Positions 1-11,501 of a stretch of DNA of 64,000 nucleotides are shown here, piece after piece. Both the position numbers and the translations under genes were made by a program. The stretch's first letter is position 1. Each line of letters starts with the position of its first letter. The DNA comes from Monosporascus cannonballus (Eukaryota > Ascomycota > Sordariomycetes > Xylariales), in contig QJNS01000705.1 in NCBI GenBank assembly GCA_004154925.1, positions 62,001 through 126,000 on the forward strand, written 5' to 3'. The notes beneath the pieces were generated by a model. The model saw only the letters and a program-made list of their open reading frames with translations. It had not been told where the DNA came from and ran no database searches.

Positions 1-1623
1 CGCAAGACTGCATGATAATTCATAGTTATTGCGGCTTGGCGGAGAGCCGATGCTACGTATGCCACTATGAGCCCCTCGGGCCCTCTACCAAAGGAGGAGT
101 GTAAGCAATATCAAGGGGCGAAATATACCGGAGGCGACCTCACTCATAAGTGGCATAAGTGTGCAAGTAACATCGGGAAGTTTTCGTATCTCTTCAAGAG
201 TAGTAGCACTCGATGCATGTATGACAAGTGACGGAGACGGACGTTCATAATATCACATGACACCCCTCCCTCCCCCCACACACACACAAAACAGGACATC
301 TGGCGCACGCAACCTTCCTTTTTCGAATCCGCAGTCCAACCTCAGCTGACCTCATCCGCTCGTGTCGCACCCGCACTGACCTCTGTAACCTGCCTTAACT
401 TAATCCTCTCCAAGCATAATCAACTCTCGTCCCCTGCGCCCTCTTAGCGCGTCAGCCGACCGCCGGGGCTCTGCGCCCCGCTATGTACTATTGCCGCACT
501 ACCATGTGCACGGCATCGGCCATGCTGCTATCTACTTCGACGTAGCTAGGCTTTTCCCCCGACCCCGGCGGCGCGACGCGACCGCCTCACAGCAACGCCC
601 GGAGCTCGAACACTAGTCGGAAATAGCGACGTAGAGGCGAGGCGCCGTCCGAGATGGGGTAGATCGCCGGCGCCGTCAGGAGCGGCATCGCGCTGACGAG
701 AGCCGATCGCTTTGTGGACACAGACTCGGGCGCCCGTTATGTGGAGGCGGGGGGGGGGGGGGGGGGGGTGGGGTTGGATTGCGGAGACGAAGGCGATGAT
801 TCCGGGAGGAGGGACGACGCGGCGCTGGTGCCGGCGCTGATGGACTTATTAGTACTGGCCAATGTGTTGAGATTTATCTTTAGTGTCTGGCTACCTAGAA
901 ATGGGATTTCTATTCATGTACGTAGGTACTCCCCTGGAAAGTCGGACTTGTTCTGGTTTGCGACGCTAACGTTGCTTCAGAAGTGCGGAAGAGGACGGTC
1001 AGTTCGACTGCAAGCGCCTTGATTCCGGTGTAGTACTATCTTGCCTTACATATGTCCCCTATAGAGCTATCAAACCTATGTACTTGGAAAATCCATCTGT
1101 CTTCAGCTCCAGGGGCCACATATGTTGATAGCTGGTAAAGAACGATGCTTGGCGTTACGCTTTATGATCACCGCACGGGAAATGCTTCACATGCACCGAA
1201 TCGCACTCGAAGATTTACGGAGTCAGGCAAGCACGATTTCGACAGAGGCGGTATTTGATGGGTATCACTAATTCATGTCTCATACACTCTGTCTAGCACC
1301 AAAGTCCCAAGCTAGCTCCATAACGAATCTCCGTGTCCATCAGACGCAACCCAAAAGTTTTACAATCTGAATCAACCATGATGTAGTAATCTACTGATAC
1401 CCCTCCTAACGCTACACGGGGGAGTATCCTAGGTTTCTGGGTCCCTGGGGCGAAGTTCTATTGGAAAGTCACAGCCTGGAGTCCGCCTGCCACCGCCCAT
1501 CCTCTAGCCCACGTATCGAAAATCCACAGAGCTTGACGAGCTGATCTTCATCGTCTAAACGCCTGATCCGACCTATAATCCAATAAGAAAAGTCCCGCGT
1601 CTCGCGGTCGAGGTACGCAGCAG
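1..1623. other. Left-edge noncoding stretch, no gene recognised
   Basis: No supported gene. A CA microsatellite lies near 277-290 and a run of 20 G at 749-768. The stretch 560-850 is GC-rich and, read on the minus strand, looks coding-like (Ser/Pro-rich, proline run from the poly-C tract), but it is interrupted by a stop and has no recognisable domain. It may be the remnant or end of a gene whose body lies elsewhere. The rest shows no structure I can interpret. Confidence 0.4.
749..768 (+). repeat. Poly-G homopolymer run (20 G)
   Basis: Twenty consecutive G residues, followed by T and GGGG. On the minus strand this reads as a proline run inside a coding-like stretch. Such tracts slip during replication and sequencing, so the length and any reading frame across it are uncertain. 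Confidence 0.9.
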
Positions 1624-2871
1624 TTAGGCGCCCACGCTGGTCACTCGTTGCTGCTCAGGGTTGGGGGTCAGTCTCCTCGAAAGATCCGGGACGCCAACTC
1701 TGTCGGCCATCCGGTCTGGGACAAGGTCCGGAGACACGGATCGGACCGGATATTCGGCAGCCGGGCTAGTTGCGCGCAGCAACCGGGATGTCATGGGCTG
1801 CGGTGCCAGGATAGTGGGTGACTGGAGGGTGGGCGATTGACTCTCCTGAACGATTGTCTTTGGAATATCCTTGGAGCCAGTCCGGATCGCCGAAGGTAGG
1901 ATTTGTTCGAACCCTTGTTCCTTTGCAACCTTCTCGATGCTCTTGAAGTACTGCCCAGGAGCGTTAATTGGCGAACTAAGGCTGGCTTTCCTATGTTCCT
2001 TACCTTAACAGTCTTGACTTGTAATTCAAGAGTCGCATCCTCATCACACACGATCATGGGGTGAGGATGTAGCTGGAGGCTGGACAATGTCCACATGTGG
2101 TTGACGCCTTGCTCGATGCACTTTTGTAGGGCAAGGGCCTTGCGGGCACCGACGATAATAATGACGACTTCTCTCGCCTCGAGGATGGTCTGGACGCCCA
2201 CGGTCAAGGCCATCCTCGGGACCTTCTCAACATCGTTGTCAAAAAACCGCGAGTTGGAGAGGATGGTATCATACGCCAGCGTCTTGACACGAGTCCTCGA
2301 AGCTAAGCTCGAACCCGGTTCATTGAAGGCGATATGACCATCTTCTCCGATGCCGCCTAGGAAGAGGTCAATGCCTCCGGAACGCTTGATCTTGGCCTCA
2401 TACTCGACGCATTCAGCCTCGAGATTCGGCGCGTTGCCGTTGGGTATGTTGACATTATCGGGTTTTATGTTGACGTGAGAGAAGAAGTGTTTCCACATGA
2501 ACGAGTGGTAGCTCTCCGGGTGATCCCGAGGAATGCCAACGTATTCATCCTACCCTGGCATTAGGACCGGAGATTCTACAAAGAAACATTGTCGAGCTTA
2601 CCATGTTGAAAGTGACAACATTTTCGAACGAGACCTAACAATCGGTTGTTAGCAACACCCCCTGTAATTGGTTATCCCAGAAGTTACTAACTAGTCCAGC
2701 CTTATACTTCTCCACTAATATCTTGTAGACGCCTAGAGAACTCGAGCCAGTTGGCAGACCAAGCACGAAAGGGTGTGAGGGGGTAGGGCTGAAGTGATTG
2801 ATCCTGTCGATGATGTAATTGGCCACATAGGAAGACGCATTCTCAGAGTCGTCACGAATGATGAGCCTCAT
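1624..2871 (-). CDS. dam1: Glucosamine-6-phosphate deaminase (NagB type)
   Basis: Converts glucosamine-6-phosphate to fructose-6-phosphate and ammonia, the last step of GlcNAc catabolism in the cytosol. The exons are 2692-2871, 2602-2634, 2549-2004 and 1950-1624, giving 361 aa. Three introns have donors GTTAGT, GTAAGC and GTAAGG; the first two have clear branch points. The product is close to bacterial NagB throughout: phosphate-loop LGLPTGSSS near residue 40, NMDEYVG with D72, and [13 protein letters not shown] with D141, H143 and E148, the same numbering as E. coli NagB catalytic residues. The roughly 90-residue Ser/Pro-rich tail after YFKSIEKV is absent from the bacterial enzyme and looks disordered. 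The gene is divergent from the GlcNAc kinase. The symbol follows the Trichoderma cluster nomenclature and is by family only. The family call is very secure. Confidence 0.95.
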
Positions 2872-5198
2872 ATTGACTTGAGCCGGAATGGAAAAATGTA
2901 GCGGATGTGGTTAGAATAGATTGCTGTGATTAGGCTGCGGTCTGAGAATTGATGAGGTGTCGTCTATTTGCACTCTTCACTTGAAGATGAAGGAGGTCGA
3001 TGGTGCCGGCTCCGCAGCCATTATGAGGCATTATGACGTGCGGTATCCAACGTTAGGTTCAATCGGTAACTCGGACTGGCACGGGAGTCATTGAGGGAAG
3101 AAGGCCCTGACAGGATGGAACGTATGGCCGGCCCACCCACCTTTGTCAGGAAAATTCTGAACGTTGTATTTGCCTCTCTCAGCGAATCGACTACAACCAG
3201 GCGGTGCTGCGACCTGATTGGTCCATAGTATCCGACCAATCGCCCCGTACGTACATACTCTCTATTCACGCATTGGCGGGTTAGGCGTTGAGGGCGACTA
3301 CCTAATATTAACGTAAGAAAATTCTGGGCCAGGCATGTTTCTGATTAAGAGTGTGACCGGCAACGTAGGCTCTTAGTCTAAATTCTTAGACCTTAAGGAT
3401 GTTTCTACGTTGCATGGTTAACAAATAGTGGATCCATGATTCGAAATTATCCGATACAGTTGCGTACAATACGTAAGCTACTGCGAGTAATAATGGTGTA
3501 TGTATTGTCAGTAGGTATTTGCGATTACCGCCCTATTACTTCCCTTTTAAAGGCAAGATAATCGGGCTTGGCAAGACCCATTGAAAAGTTCCATTGCAAG
3601 GATTTACTGGGGAAAGTATTCTTCGAAACGGGCGTAGTGCAGTTATTTTAAGCTTTTAGGCTTGGAAATTCGAGGTTCAGAATGTGGCCAGTCACGCTAT
3701 GACTTACAAATATTTCGACGCCTACTGATTCGTGCCACATTCCCACATAGCCAAAGGAACTCCAGCACGTGGAGAGCATTAGATGCAACAGAGCCGCATG
3801 GCCGGACTGGGCAGACCACTTATTGTTACTGTCACTTACACTAGACCATCCAAGAAGTTGTGTCTACGAGTCTCTACGTACGCTACGATCTGGGTCTTGA
3901 GGAACGAGCGAATTCGGCGCATAATAATATCAATCCGTGCATTGGAATATTCAAACCGGGGTTTTGACACATGATGTGATGTGCTGAGCTCGATCTTATC
4001 TGTTCGAATTCCAAAACCGATCGGGGGAGTTTGGGAGAAAGGCATATCCTTGTCTGCCACAATTATAAGCCACCTGCGAATGCCAAGACTCTGACGGTCG
4101 TGGCTGGTGAGAGGCGAAGACATAATCGGGAAAGAAGCCGCGTGTGGCTAATCAGGGACCGCGCTGGGCGATCGTTTCTGAAATATACCAGGCTAGCGTT
4201 AGGGGGGTTGACGCTCCTACAACGTTACATCATGAAACCGACCCGTCCATTGTCAACAGCGCCGTATCACGGTAGCTTGCGTCGTCGACATCATTCCAGG
4301 TTATGCATTTCATCGGCAATGTTCCAGATAATCTATTCTCTCCTACCCGGCATCTGACTGGTGACTTCTGGCCCATCCATCCATACACTGGTCCCACGTA
4401 CTGTACATACTGTCCACCGGGGCCGTCTAGTAGGTAGTAATTGCACTCCCGCCCCAATCAGGACGACTCCATCTCCATACTTCTCTAGTGTCCCTGATTT
4501 CTATGGTTACCTAAACCTACTTCGTACCGCATGCGACAAGACCCTAAGCCAACAAAGTCACCTGCCTAGGCTAGTAGCCGGGAAAAGAGAAGCCAACCTT
4601 CTCCCTCTGTAGGCGATCGGCTTGTGAGACGACAGACAAACCTCGTACAGTAGATTGGACCCATGTACACCTGAAGGCCGCCCTAGCTCACAAAGTATCC
4701 CGGAGTTCTAATGGGCTGCTTCTAGGTAGTAAAACGCTTCAAGGCAATTCCTATCTGCCATCCAACGCAACCATTCGTTTTTGTCTCATCTGGCACACAG
4801 AGCAGCTTCGGTGCCAGCTCGTCATTCGTTCCTACTCTTTCGGAAGCTGCCCGTCATTGTAACCTATTGGCCACCGCTGCTCTTTGCGTGGTCTAGGCCG
4901 TTTGCTATTGTGGATATACAGGCCTGACGGTACCTTCAAGGTTGTTATGTTTCATTCGTTCCCGCTTCCAGCACTTTGCCGTCTATACGAGATTTGGCAC
5001 ATCGGGTTCTGGGATTGGTAACATCTTGATCCGTCTCTGTCGTTTGGTTATAGCAACTGCTTTCTGAGAGACCATCACCGTACCTCAAGATAGCCCCGAG
5101 CCGTTTAAGACCTCCTGCTTCCTTCGTATGACTTAAAGCTTAATTCCGGTTTGCACAAGTTACTTTTCCGCGTGTCCATGCAGCCGCTCGCTTCTGCA
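2872..5198. promoter_or_regulatory. Divergent intergenic region between deaminase and kinase genes
   Basis: About 2.3 kb separates two divergently transcribed GlcNAc genes, so it should hold both promoters. I see no coding signal: short open frames on both strands carry no recognisable motif. Individual regulator sites cannot be assigned with confidence by eye; a CACAAA core, compatible with the middle of an Ndt80-type site, occurs near 4687. Confidence 0.45.
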
Positions 5199-6978
5199 AT
5201 GGCTAAATTACGAAAAGCATTGCTGGCGGCGCTCAAATCGTTTCTTCGTGGGAGGTCCTTTTTACAAGCCATATTCGCTTTTTGGATTAGTCCTAACTCG
5301 GTAAAAGAACGCCATGCCAACGGACACACGATCTTGCCGCTACAGAGCCTCGACGATTTCTTAAGGGAGGCTGAGGAGCGGCTATTAGGGCCCATCGACG
5401 GCGATGGCTTAAGGAGGTTCGCTTCGGACCTAAAGGCCCAATTCCGGGAACGGTTAGAGATCTGTGGCGAGAACATGCTGCCGTCGTTCAACCACTTGCT
5501 CCCCACCGGCAATGAGGCGGGCCAGTATCTCGCACTTGATGTTGGCGGATCGACACTAAGGGTTGCGTTGGTGGAGCTTAGAGGACGAGAGGCCAGCGGA
5601 AGGGAAAGTGAGATCATTCAGATGGACTCCTTCAAGATCACCCCTGAAGTTAAGAAACTTGAAGGGATGGCGTTCTTCGATTGGCTAGCCGCTCGGATTC
5701 AAGAGGTTGTGAGTAAGGAGATTAATGTCGCGCAAGGCCCTATCCCAATGGGCCTGGCGTGGAGCTTCCCCGTGGAGTAAGCAATATCCCCTTATCCTTC
5801 CCAATGAGGTCCTGTTGCTAAATTCCTCAAAGGCAAACATCACTAGGTGGTGGTCTTCTGATGGGAATGGGCAAAGGCTTCCTTGCGACACAAGGTCTTC
5901 GGGGGCAGGATCTGGGTGAGATCATAAAGTTCGCGTGCAAGAAGCGGGGATTAGCAGTCCAGCTTGGTGCCATCGTGAATGATAGCACAGCGGCGCTACT
6001 GTCACAAGCCTATAAATATGCGTCAACGCGCTTCGGTCTGATCCTGGGGACTGGCTCCAATATTGCCGTCCACCTGCCCGTCTCAGCGCTGAGTCGTAAC
6101 AAGTATGGCAGTCGGCCGGCGAGCTGGTTTGACTCTGCCAGCCATGTTATCGTCAACACGGAGGTCAGCATGTTCGGGAAAGGCGTGCTACCGCTTACTC
6201 GGTGGGACGAACTCCTGAAGGCCTCCCACCCACGACCAGACTTTCAGCCCCTGGAACAATGCCTCAGCGGTTTCTACCTGGGCGAGATATGCAGACTCGC
6301 CCTCGTCGAGGCCGTAAATTCCACTGGGGTGTTGGGCGGTCAACTACCGCCCTCTCTCGAGAAGCCGTACTCCCTCGACACCGAGACTATATCGAGGATG
6401 GAGGCGTAAGTGCTCCCATCATACGCCTTCCTCTCATGGATGAATGAAAGCTCGGTGGCTAACTTTTGAGAATCAGCGACACATCCCCGTCACTCGAGGA
6501 AGCGATATCGTACTTCGAATCGCAGCACCCTTCCCCTTCACACCGCCCCACCGTATCCGACATAACCTTCATCCGCGACCTGGCGTCGCTCGTCTCGCGG
6601 CGGTCCGCTGCGCTGCTCGCGGCAGCACTCTTCGCGCTGTGGGAGCTGCGGCACGAGACCGAGGCCGAGGCAGAGCACCTCACGAGCAGCACGATAACAT
6701 CAACAACGACCGTCGACGCGGCCAAGAAGAGCGACGGCGGGGTGGTCGTCAGCGTCAGTGAGGATGCCGAGACGCCGCGTACCAAGGTCGCCTTCAACGG
6801 CTCCGTCATCGAGCACTACCCGCAGTACCGCTCCAACTGCCAGCACTACCTCGACGGGCTCGTGGCCCAGAGCGGACACCCGGGGTGCGTGGACCTCGTG
6901 CCCGCCGTCGAGAGCTCGCTGCTCGGCGCCGCCGTGGCGCTGGCGAGCGCTCTCGAGGTCGAGAAAGCCGCGTCTTAA
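5199..6978 (+). CDS. hxk3: Hexokinase-family kinase, probable N-acetylglucosamine kinase
   Basis: It should phosphorylate GlcNAc to GlcNAc-6-phosphate, feeding the deacetylase and deaminase of this cluster. The exons are 5199-5776, 5833-6405 and 6477-6978, giving 550 aa. Both introns have GTAAG donors. The first acceptor is AAAG at 5832, chosen because it restores EQTS after WSFPV. Hexokinase motifs are present: LALDVGGSTLRV with D114 (phosphate 1), WSFPVEQTS, IVNDSTAAL with catalytic D243, and GTGSN near residue 265. NTE near 301 is followed by VSMFG rather than the WGAFG usual in glucose hexokinases, which fits a divergent sugar pocket. The N-terminus is hydrophobic/basic (about residues 8-30) and may contact a membrane. 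An in-frame ATG at 5178 would add seven residues; 5199 has the better context. The GlcNAc specificity is inferred from the neighbours. Confidence 0.9.
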
Positions 6979-7890
6979 AAATCAGAAAAACAAAGGCTAG
7001 AAACCGACATGCCGCGAGCCGCTATGCCCAGCTGTGCTTGGTCAAAAGCATGACGCAAAGTGAGGGGTGAGGATGAGGCGGGGAGCATTGCATGTGCCAT
7101 GATCATTTTCTGCGGCGATATATCTCGCGTCGCGGGCGTGTGCATATGGACATGGAGGAAGTATATGGCATAGGGGTGAGAAACGCGCAGGGCATGGGGG
7201 GAGTCGCGACATGTTGCGCAACGGGGGCGACGCGGGCGCTGCATCATCGTCATCTAGCGACCAACCACATAGAGCCCGCATACGCGTGAAAAAGAAGGGA
7301 GGTGAGGAGGAGGAGGAGGTTTCCCGTGCAAATGTATTGAGCATAGTTTTCTTCTGTGTTTGATATTTTTTGACTCCGTTGGGGGAGCCACGACGGGCTT
7401 GTGTCAAGCGACGAATTATAGATACCTACAAAATACCAAACGGACCACATACATACACTCGAAAAGAAAAGAGAAGACTTGCGATAAACCCTTTTTTCTA
7501 GTTCTTCGAGTTTTGCACGCAGCCCGAGGCGATATTGCAGACGTGACATTACATGGCAGCAGGACAGGGGCGGCCGGGGGTTATATCCACTTGAAGTCCA
7601 ATAAATACGGGAAAAGGGAAACGAGCGTGACATGCAAGACCCCGATCCCGCGAAGAAGAGGTTTCGCAGACTTGATTTCTGAACGCATGTCTCATCTTCG
7701 CTGTTAACTGCTTATGCGTGCTATGAAGGCGAGCGCCGAGTTCTCATGCCATCGTTAGTACGTAAAACACCCGCATCCACCGCGGTCACACATCCCAACT
7801 CGCGTTCATCAATACGCCACATGAAAGCATAACGGGCAGTCCTGTCGCCGACCCGGGTAACAGAACCAAACAACAACACGGACGTCTTCC
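6979..7890. other. Intergenic region between convergent kinase and RON1 genes
   Basis: About 0.9 kb between two 3' ends. It should hold both 3' UTRs and polyadenylation sites. Several open frames of 60-127 codons exist on either strand but lack recognisable domains, and those on opposite strands overlap each other, so I leave them out. Confidence 0.5.
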
Positions 7891-9740
7891 CTATTCCGCG
7901 GAGAAATATCTCTTCGACTTGCTCCTGATCGCCTGCGCCTTGATCTCCTGCGGCACCGCGATGTGGTGGACGATATGCGGGCGGTACACCGTGTCAACGA
8001 GAGGCGTCCTAGGTTGGGGGTGCAAAACTGTTAGAGACCTTCCATTCCATCCCAGAGGAGGGACCGGCGAAACGGGGGGTTAACTTACCAATCGTCGACG
8101 CTGAGCGGGAAATACTCGTAGAGCATGTCGGCCTCCTCCAGGGGACTGCCGATCCGGCCCCCCTGCCCGGTCGACGTCCGGGATGCGCTCGGACTCTGCA
8201 GGGTATCCGAGCCCGCGCGGTAGTTGGGGCTGCGCTCGTCCTCCGAGAGCGACAGGTTGATGGGTACTGAGGGCGCGTTCGAGGAGAACTTCGACTGGCT
8301 GCCGACCGTCGGCGTCTTGCTGGGGCTAGGATCCTTGCCCCAAGTCGGCACCGGCGGCCTATTGTTCATAGGCGGGGAGACGGCTGCCCTCTTCGCTGGG
8401 TGCTGCTGCTGGTTATATGTCGGAGTAGAGGGCGCGCCCGCAGCCCATTCATTGGAGCCGGGCTGAGAATGAACGACGTTGCCTAGCGAGTGGTACCTAT
8501 GTATATTCTGTGACAGATCCGTCCGTTCCAACTTCAAGTTCGCGGGGATGCTTCCTTCGCTCCCCGACCGGACCTGATCAGAGCCTGCGGGCTGGGGCTT
8601 CTTGTCGCCCGTGAGGGGGACGTCCTTCTTGCTGTCGAAGTTCCTAGGGCTCCTCCCGCGTACTATGACTGGCCCGCTCTGGATCTCGGCAATCTTCATT
8701 AATTCGCCCCCAGTTTTCATCTTGCCTAGTAAACTTATCTGCACGACATAATGCTGCTGCAGACCTTTCCGACGGCCGTTATTGGCGGTGGCGCTCTTGA
8801 ACTGCAACCGTTTCCACGAAACGGGCAGGCTTACACGATGGTGGTCGATCTCCTGCCCGCCACTGAGATCGAGAAGGACTTTGGGTGGTGCGCCGGCTAC
8901 TTTCATCTCCTGTCCCTCGCCGAGAGCTGGATTGCTGCTCTTCCACGGAATCAATATTATCTCCGTCGACTTACCCTCGATGCTCTCGATAGCCGTTATC
9001 GATGCGTAGAATTCTATTATGGGAATCGCGCGCCCTTGCTCATTCATCACCTGGGTGCAGTGCCGCGGCATCGTGATCTGCCCCGAACACTGCCATAAGT
9101 TCCGCCGATAACATGTTAATTCTAGCGGTCGTCCCGTCGTCTCGCCGCCGAATACGTCTTCCGCCACGAAGAACATGCCGTACAGCTCAGCCGACATGTT
9201 CACCTCCGAGTACGTCCCCGTGGAATCATCTAAGGGCGTAGCTTTGACGGCGGTCGCCGAGAAGCCCAGCAGCTTGTCATCCGGCTGCTGCGGCGAAGAC
9301 CCTTCATCGTGGGGGTCTTCGGTGTGGGGTGCGGCTTCATAAGTCCTAGAATAGCTGAAAGGATCTTCGAACGTCGTCGAGAATGTCTCGAAGTCATAAC
9401 CTGGGGTGAATGGTGGGATCGGCAGGCCGCCGTTTGGATTCTCTCTAATACATCAGCCCCAGTAAGCATGCCGTCGGGCTTTGTCGCATGTTCATCTACC
9501 GCAGCCGACACCGAGCAAATGGAATACAACAAAGGCGCTCGAGGCGCATGGATAGATCTTGAATACGTGATACATGGGCTAAAGCGCAACTCACAACATA
9601 GACTCGTCAAAATTGAGTTCGTGGTCGAAACCTTCGATACCCAGGCCAGCAGCAGAGCCCGCCATAGCAGCATTCAACCCCATGGCTTCGCCGGGGCTGG
9701 GGCCAGACTGCATCGCTGGCATTGAACTATACGTTGGCAT
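7891..9740 (-). CDS. ron1: Ndt80/PhoG-family transcription factor, GlcNAc catabolism regulator (RON1-like)
   Basis: A DNA-binding regulator of the Ndt80/PhoG family. In Trichoderma reesei the orthologue RON1 is encoded in, and controls, the GlcNAc cluster, so the same role is inferred here. The exons are 9595-9740, 8089-9444 and 7891-8008, giving 539 aa. The Ndt80 domain covers roughly residues 125-330, from AELYGMFFVAEDVFGGE to the GLQQHYVVQISL segment. A Ser/Pro-rich, probably disordered stretch follows. The last exon adds YRPHIVHH and a basic end, RSKSKRYF; the RPHxVHH motif recurs in fungal members of this family, which supports the 3' intron (donor GTAAGT at 8088, branch CTCTAACAG, acceptor CTAG). 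Without that splice a TAA at the donor would end the protein early. The N-terminal exon is less certain: another exon upstream of 9740 cannot be excluded. Confidence 0.9.
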
Positions 9741-11501
9741 TGCATCGTGCAAGGGCTTCCGCCCTGATGGCCGTACACCTCAACGTAAGTTTACCTAGCG
9801 GTAGAGGGTTGGTCGGGGGTAGCACAGTAGGTAAGGACACGGATGCAGAGTTATTCGGCTGATGAGAATGCGCGGAGTTTAAAGTTTCCTTAGCATAGAA
9901 AATCTGGGGAGATGCGACGGCGATGTTCTGGCCTGTCAGCTTGGGAGGTTAGGCGGTCCTGGCGGTGATAAGGACTGCCGCTCGTTGGTTGAGCTGTGTT
10001 GGCCGGGCCAGCGAGTGGAGTCTGAGCTGGAAATTCTGAGGAACTGCCGCCGTTTATGGGGATTATGGATATTATTAACCTCCGCTCTCTTCAACTTCTG
10101 AACTTTGTCTGCCAACTTACTACCTGACTATGCCCGTAGCCATGGGTCTCATGACTTGTTATGTAAGTGATTGGACAAACCAGGGAACAGAAGCAAGATT
10201 TAATAAGACGAGCTAGTGCAGATAGGTTGTAGCATATTATACATACAGTAAGGGTATGCGGGCGGCCAAGGAGGAAAAGAGAAATCACTGATTTTCGAGG
10301 TAAGACTAATAAGTGCGGTATAATGAATGAATGGTCGGCCCAGTGGAGATAAGAAATTGTCCTCTATCAGCACGGCGCTTCGATATTCGATTAGAACATA
10401 GGCAGGTTTCAAGCTTCGGTGCTGTAGGTACGGTCGTTGCCCGGCCCGATGCCCCATGTACCTAGAGGCATGTGTATATGTACTGGTCCAGGGAACCGGC
10501 ACTGGTCAACGAGCCTCCGCATTTGCAATACAGCGGGCGATTGAACCCCTTTTAATCCTTGATAGGGGGCTTACCGAGGAGAGCACAGCAGGAGGTAGTA
10601 ATGAGGTGGGATTGGCTGCGCCGGCTTTCGGTGGTTTTGGGTGGCCTTGGGCCCTTGGAGATATAAAACTGCACCTTTAGGCAAGGCTTCCAGGGGAACA
10701 CCTTCAAAAGTTTGCGGGGGAGATTCGCTGTCCCACCTTCTCCAAATCGTACCCGGTCCGTTCGAATCGTTACCTCCGAATGGCCCTATCACTGCGGTGG
10801 GGGTTGCCTACTGTACAGACACGTGCTACCTAAAGGGAGGGTTTGCAGGAGGGTACCCAGTGGCTCCAGGTAGCTTTGGGCCGAAGGAGACATGGCAGAC
10901 AAGCTTGTTAAATTAGGGAGGCCTTTAGACCAATAAGCGACGCCTGTAACCAGCCCCATTCAAACCTTCAAGAAACTGCAGGTGTTATGTCGATCAATTC
11001 AGGACCACGAACGAACTGGCTGTATCCTTAGTCTTTTTATTCAGGAACTGGTTCGAATGGCGTTTCACTGCGCTGCAATAAACTCATCTTATAAGAAACT
11101 AAATCGTCCTTCCTGAAACCTGACCAACAATGTGCCAGATGACGGCTTCTAAACTTAGAATATCCGTCGAATCCTTCGTAAGCATCGCCGTAGCATCGCA
11201 TTACCAGTGCATGGGAATATGCAGTCTGGAAATCCAAATTGGGGAACCGTTATCCATTTTTTTCAGCGGCTGCCGCAACATCAGGGGGATGTAAGAATAT
11301 CATTGAATCATTGACCAGGGCCCTGGAACCAGCATTCGACAGGTATCTGAGGAAGCCGGGCACGGCTGCGCGTAGTAAAGGCCCGCCATCCCATCAGACA
11401 GCATCCACCGCCGCAGAGGTCCACGAGCCTTTAGTAAGCCCCCGAAGCGTCGCTCCTTAGTCGTAGATGCGCCGCCTAGGACTACATACGCGGCAGAATT
11501 G
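9741..11501. other. Intergenic region upstream of RON1 and downstream of the GH3 gene
   Basis: About 1.8 kb holding the RON1 promoter and 5' leader, and the 3' UTR of the GH3 gene. Short open frames near 10456-10916 show no domain. The segment 9800-10080 is purine-rich and likely 5' leader. No RNA gene or repeat recognised. Confidence 0.45.

Noticed and set aside
714..1022. Plus-strand open frame through the poly-G run
   Set aside because: Its openness rests on a glycine run from the homopolymer; the rest has no domain and the frame starts without supporting context.
2095..2337. Plus-strand open frame opposite the deaminase gene
   Set aside because: It is the antisense shadow of the secure NagB exon 3.
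5105..5617. 170-codon minus-strand frame under the kinase gene
   Set aside because: Antisense shadow of hexokinase exon 1; Ser/Leu-rich product without domain.
7042..7633. Minus-strand frames of 121 and 127 codons between kinase and RON1
   Set aside because: They overlap each other in different frames, have no domain and lie where 3' UTRs are expected.
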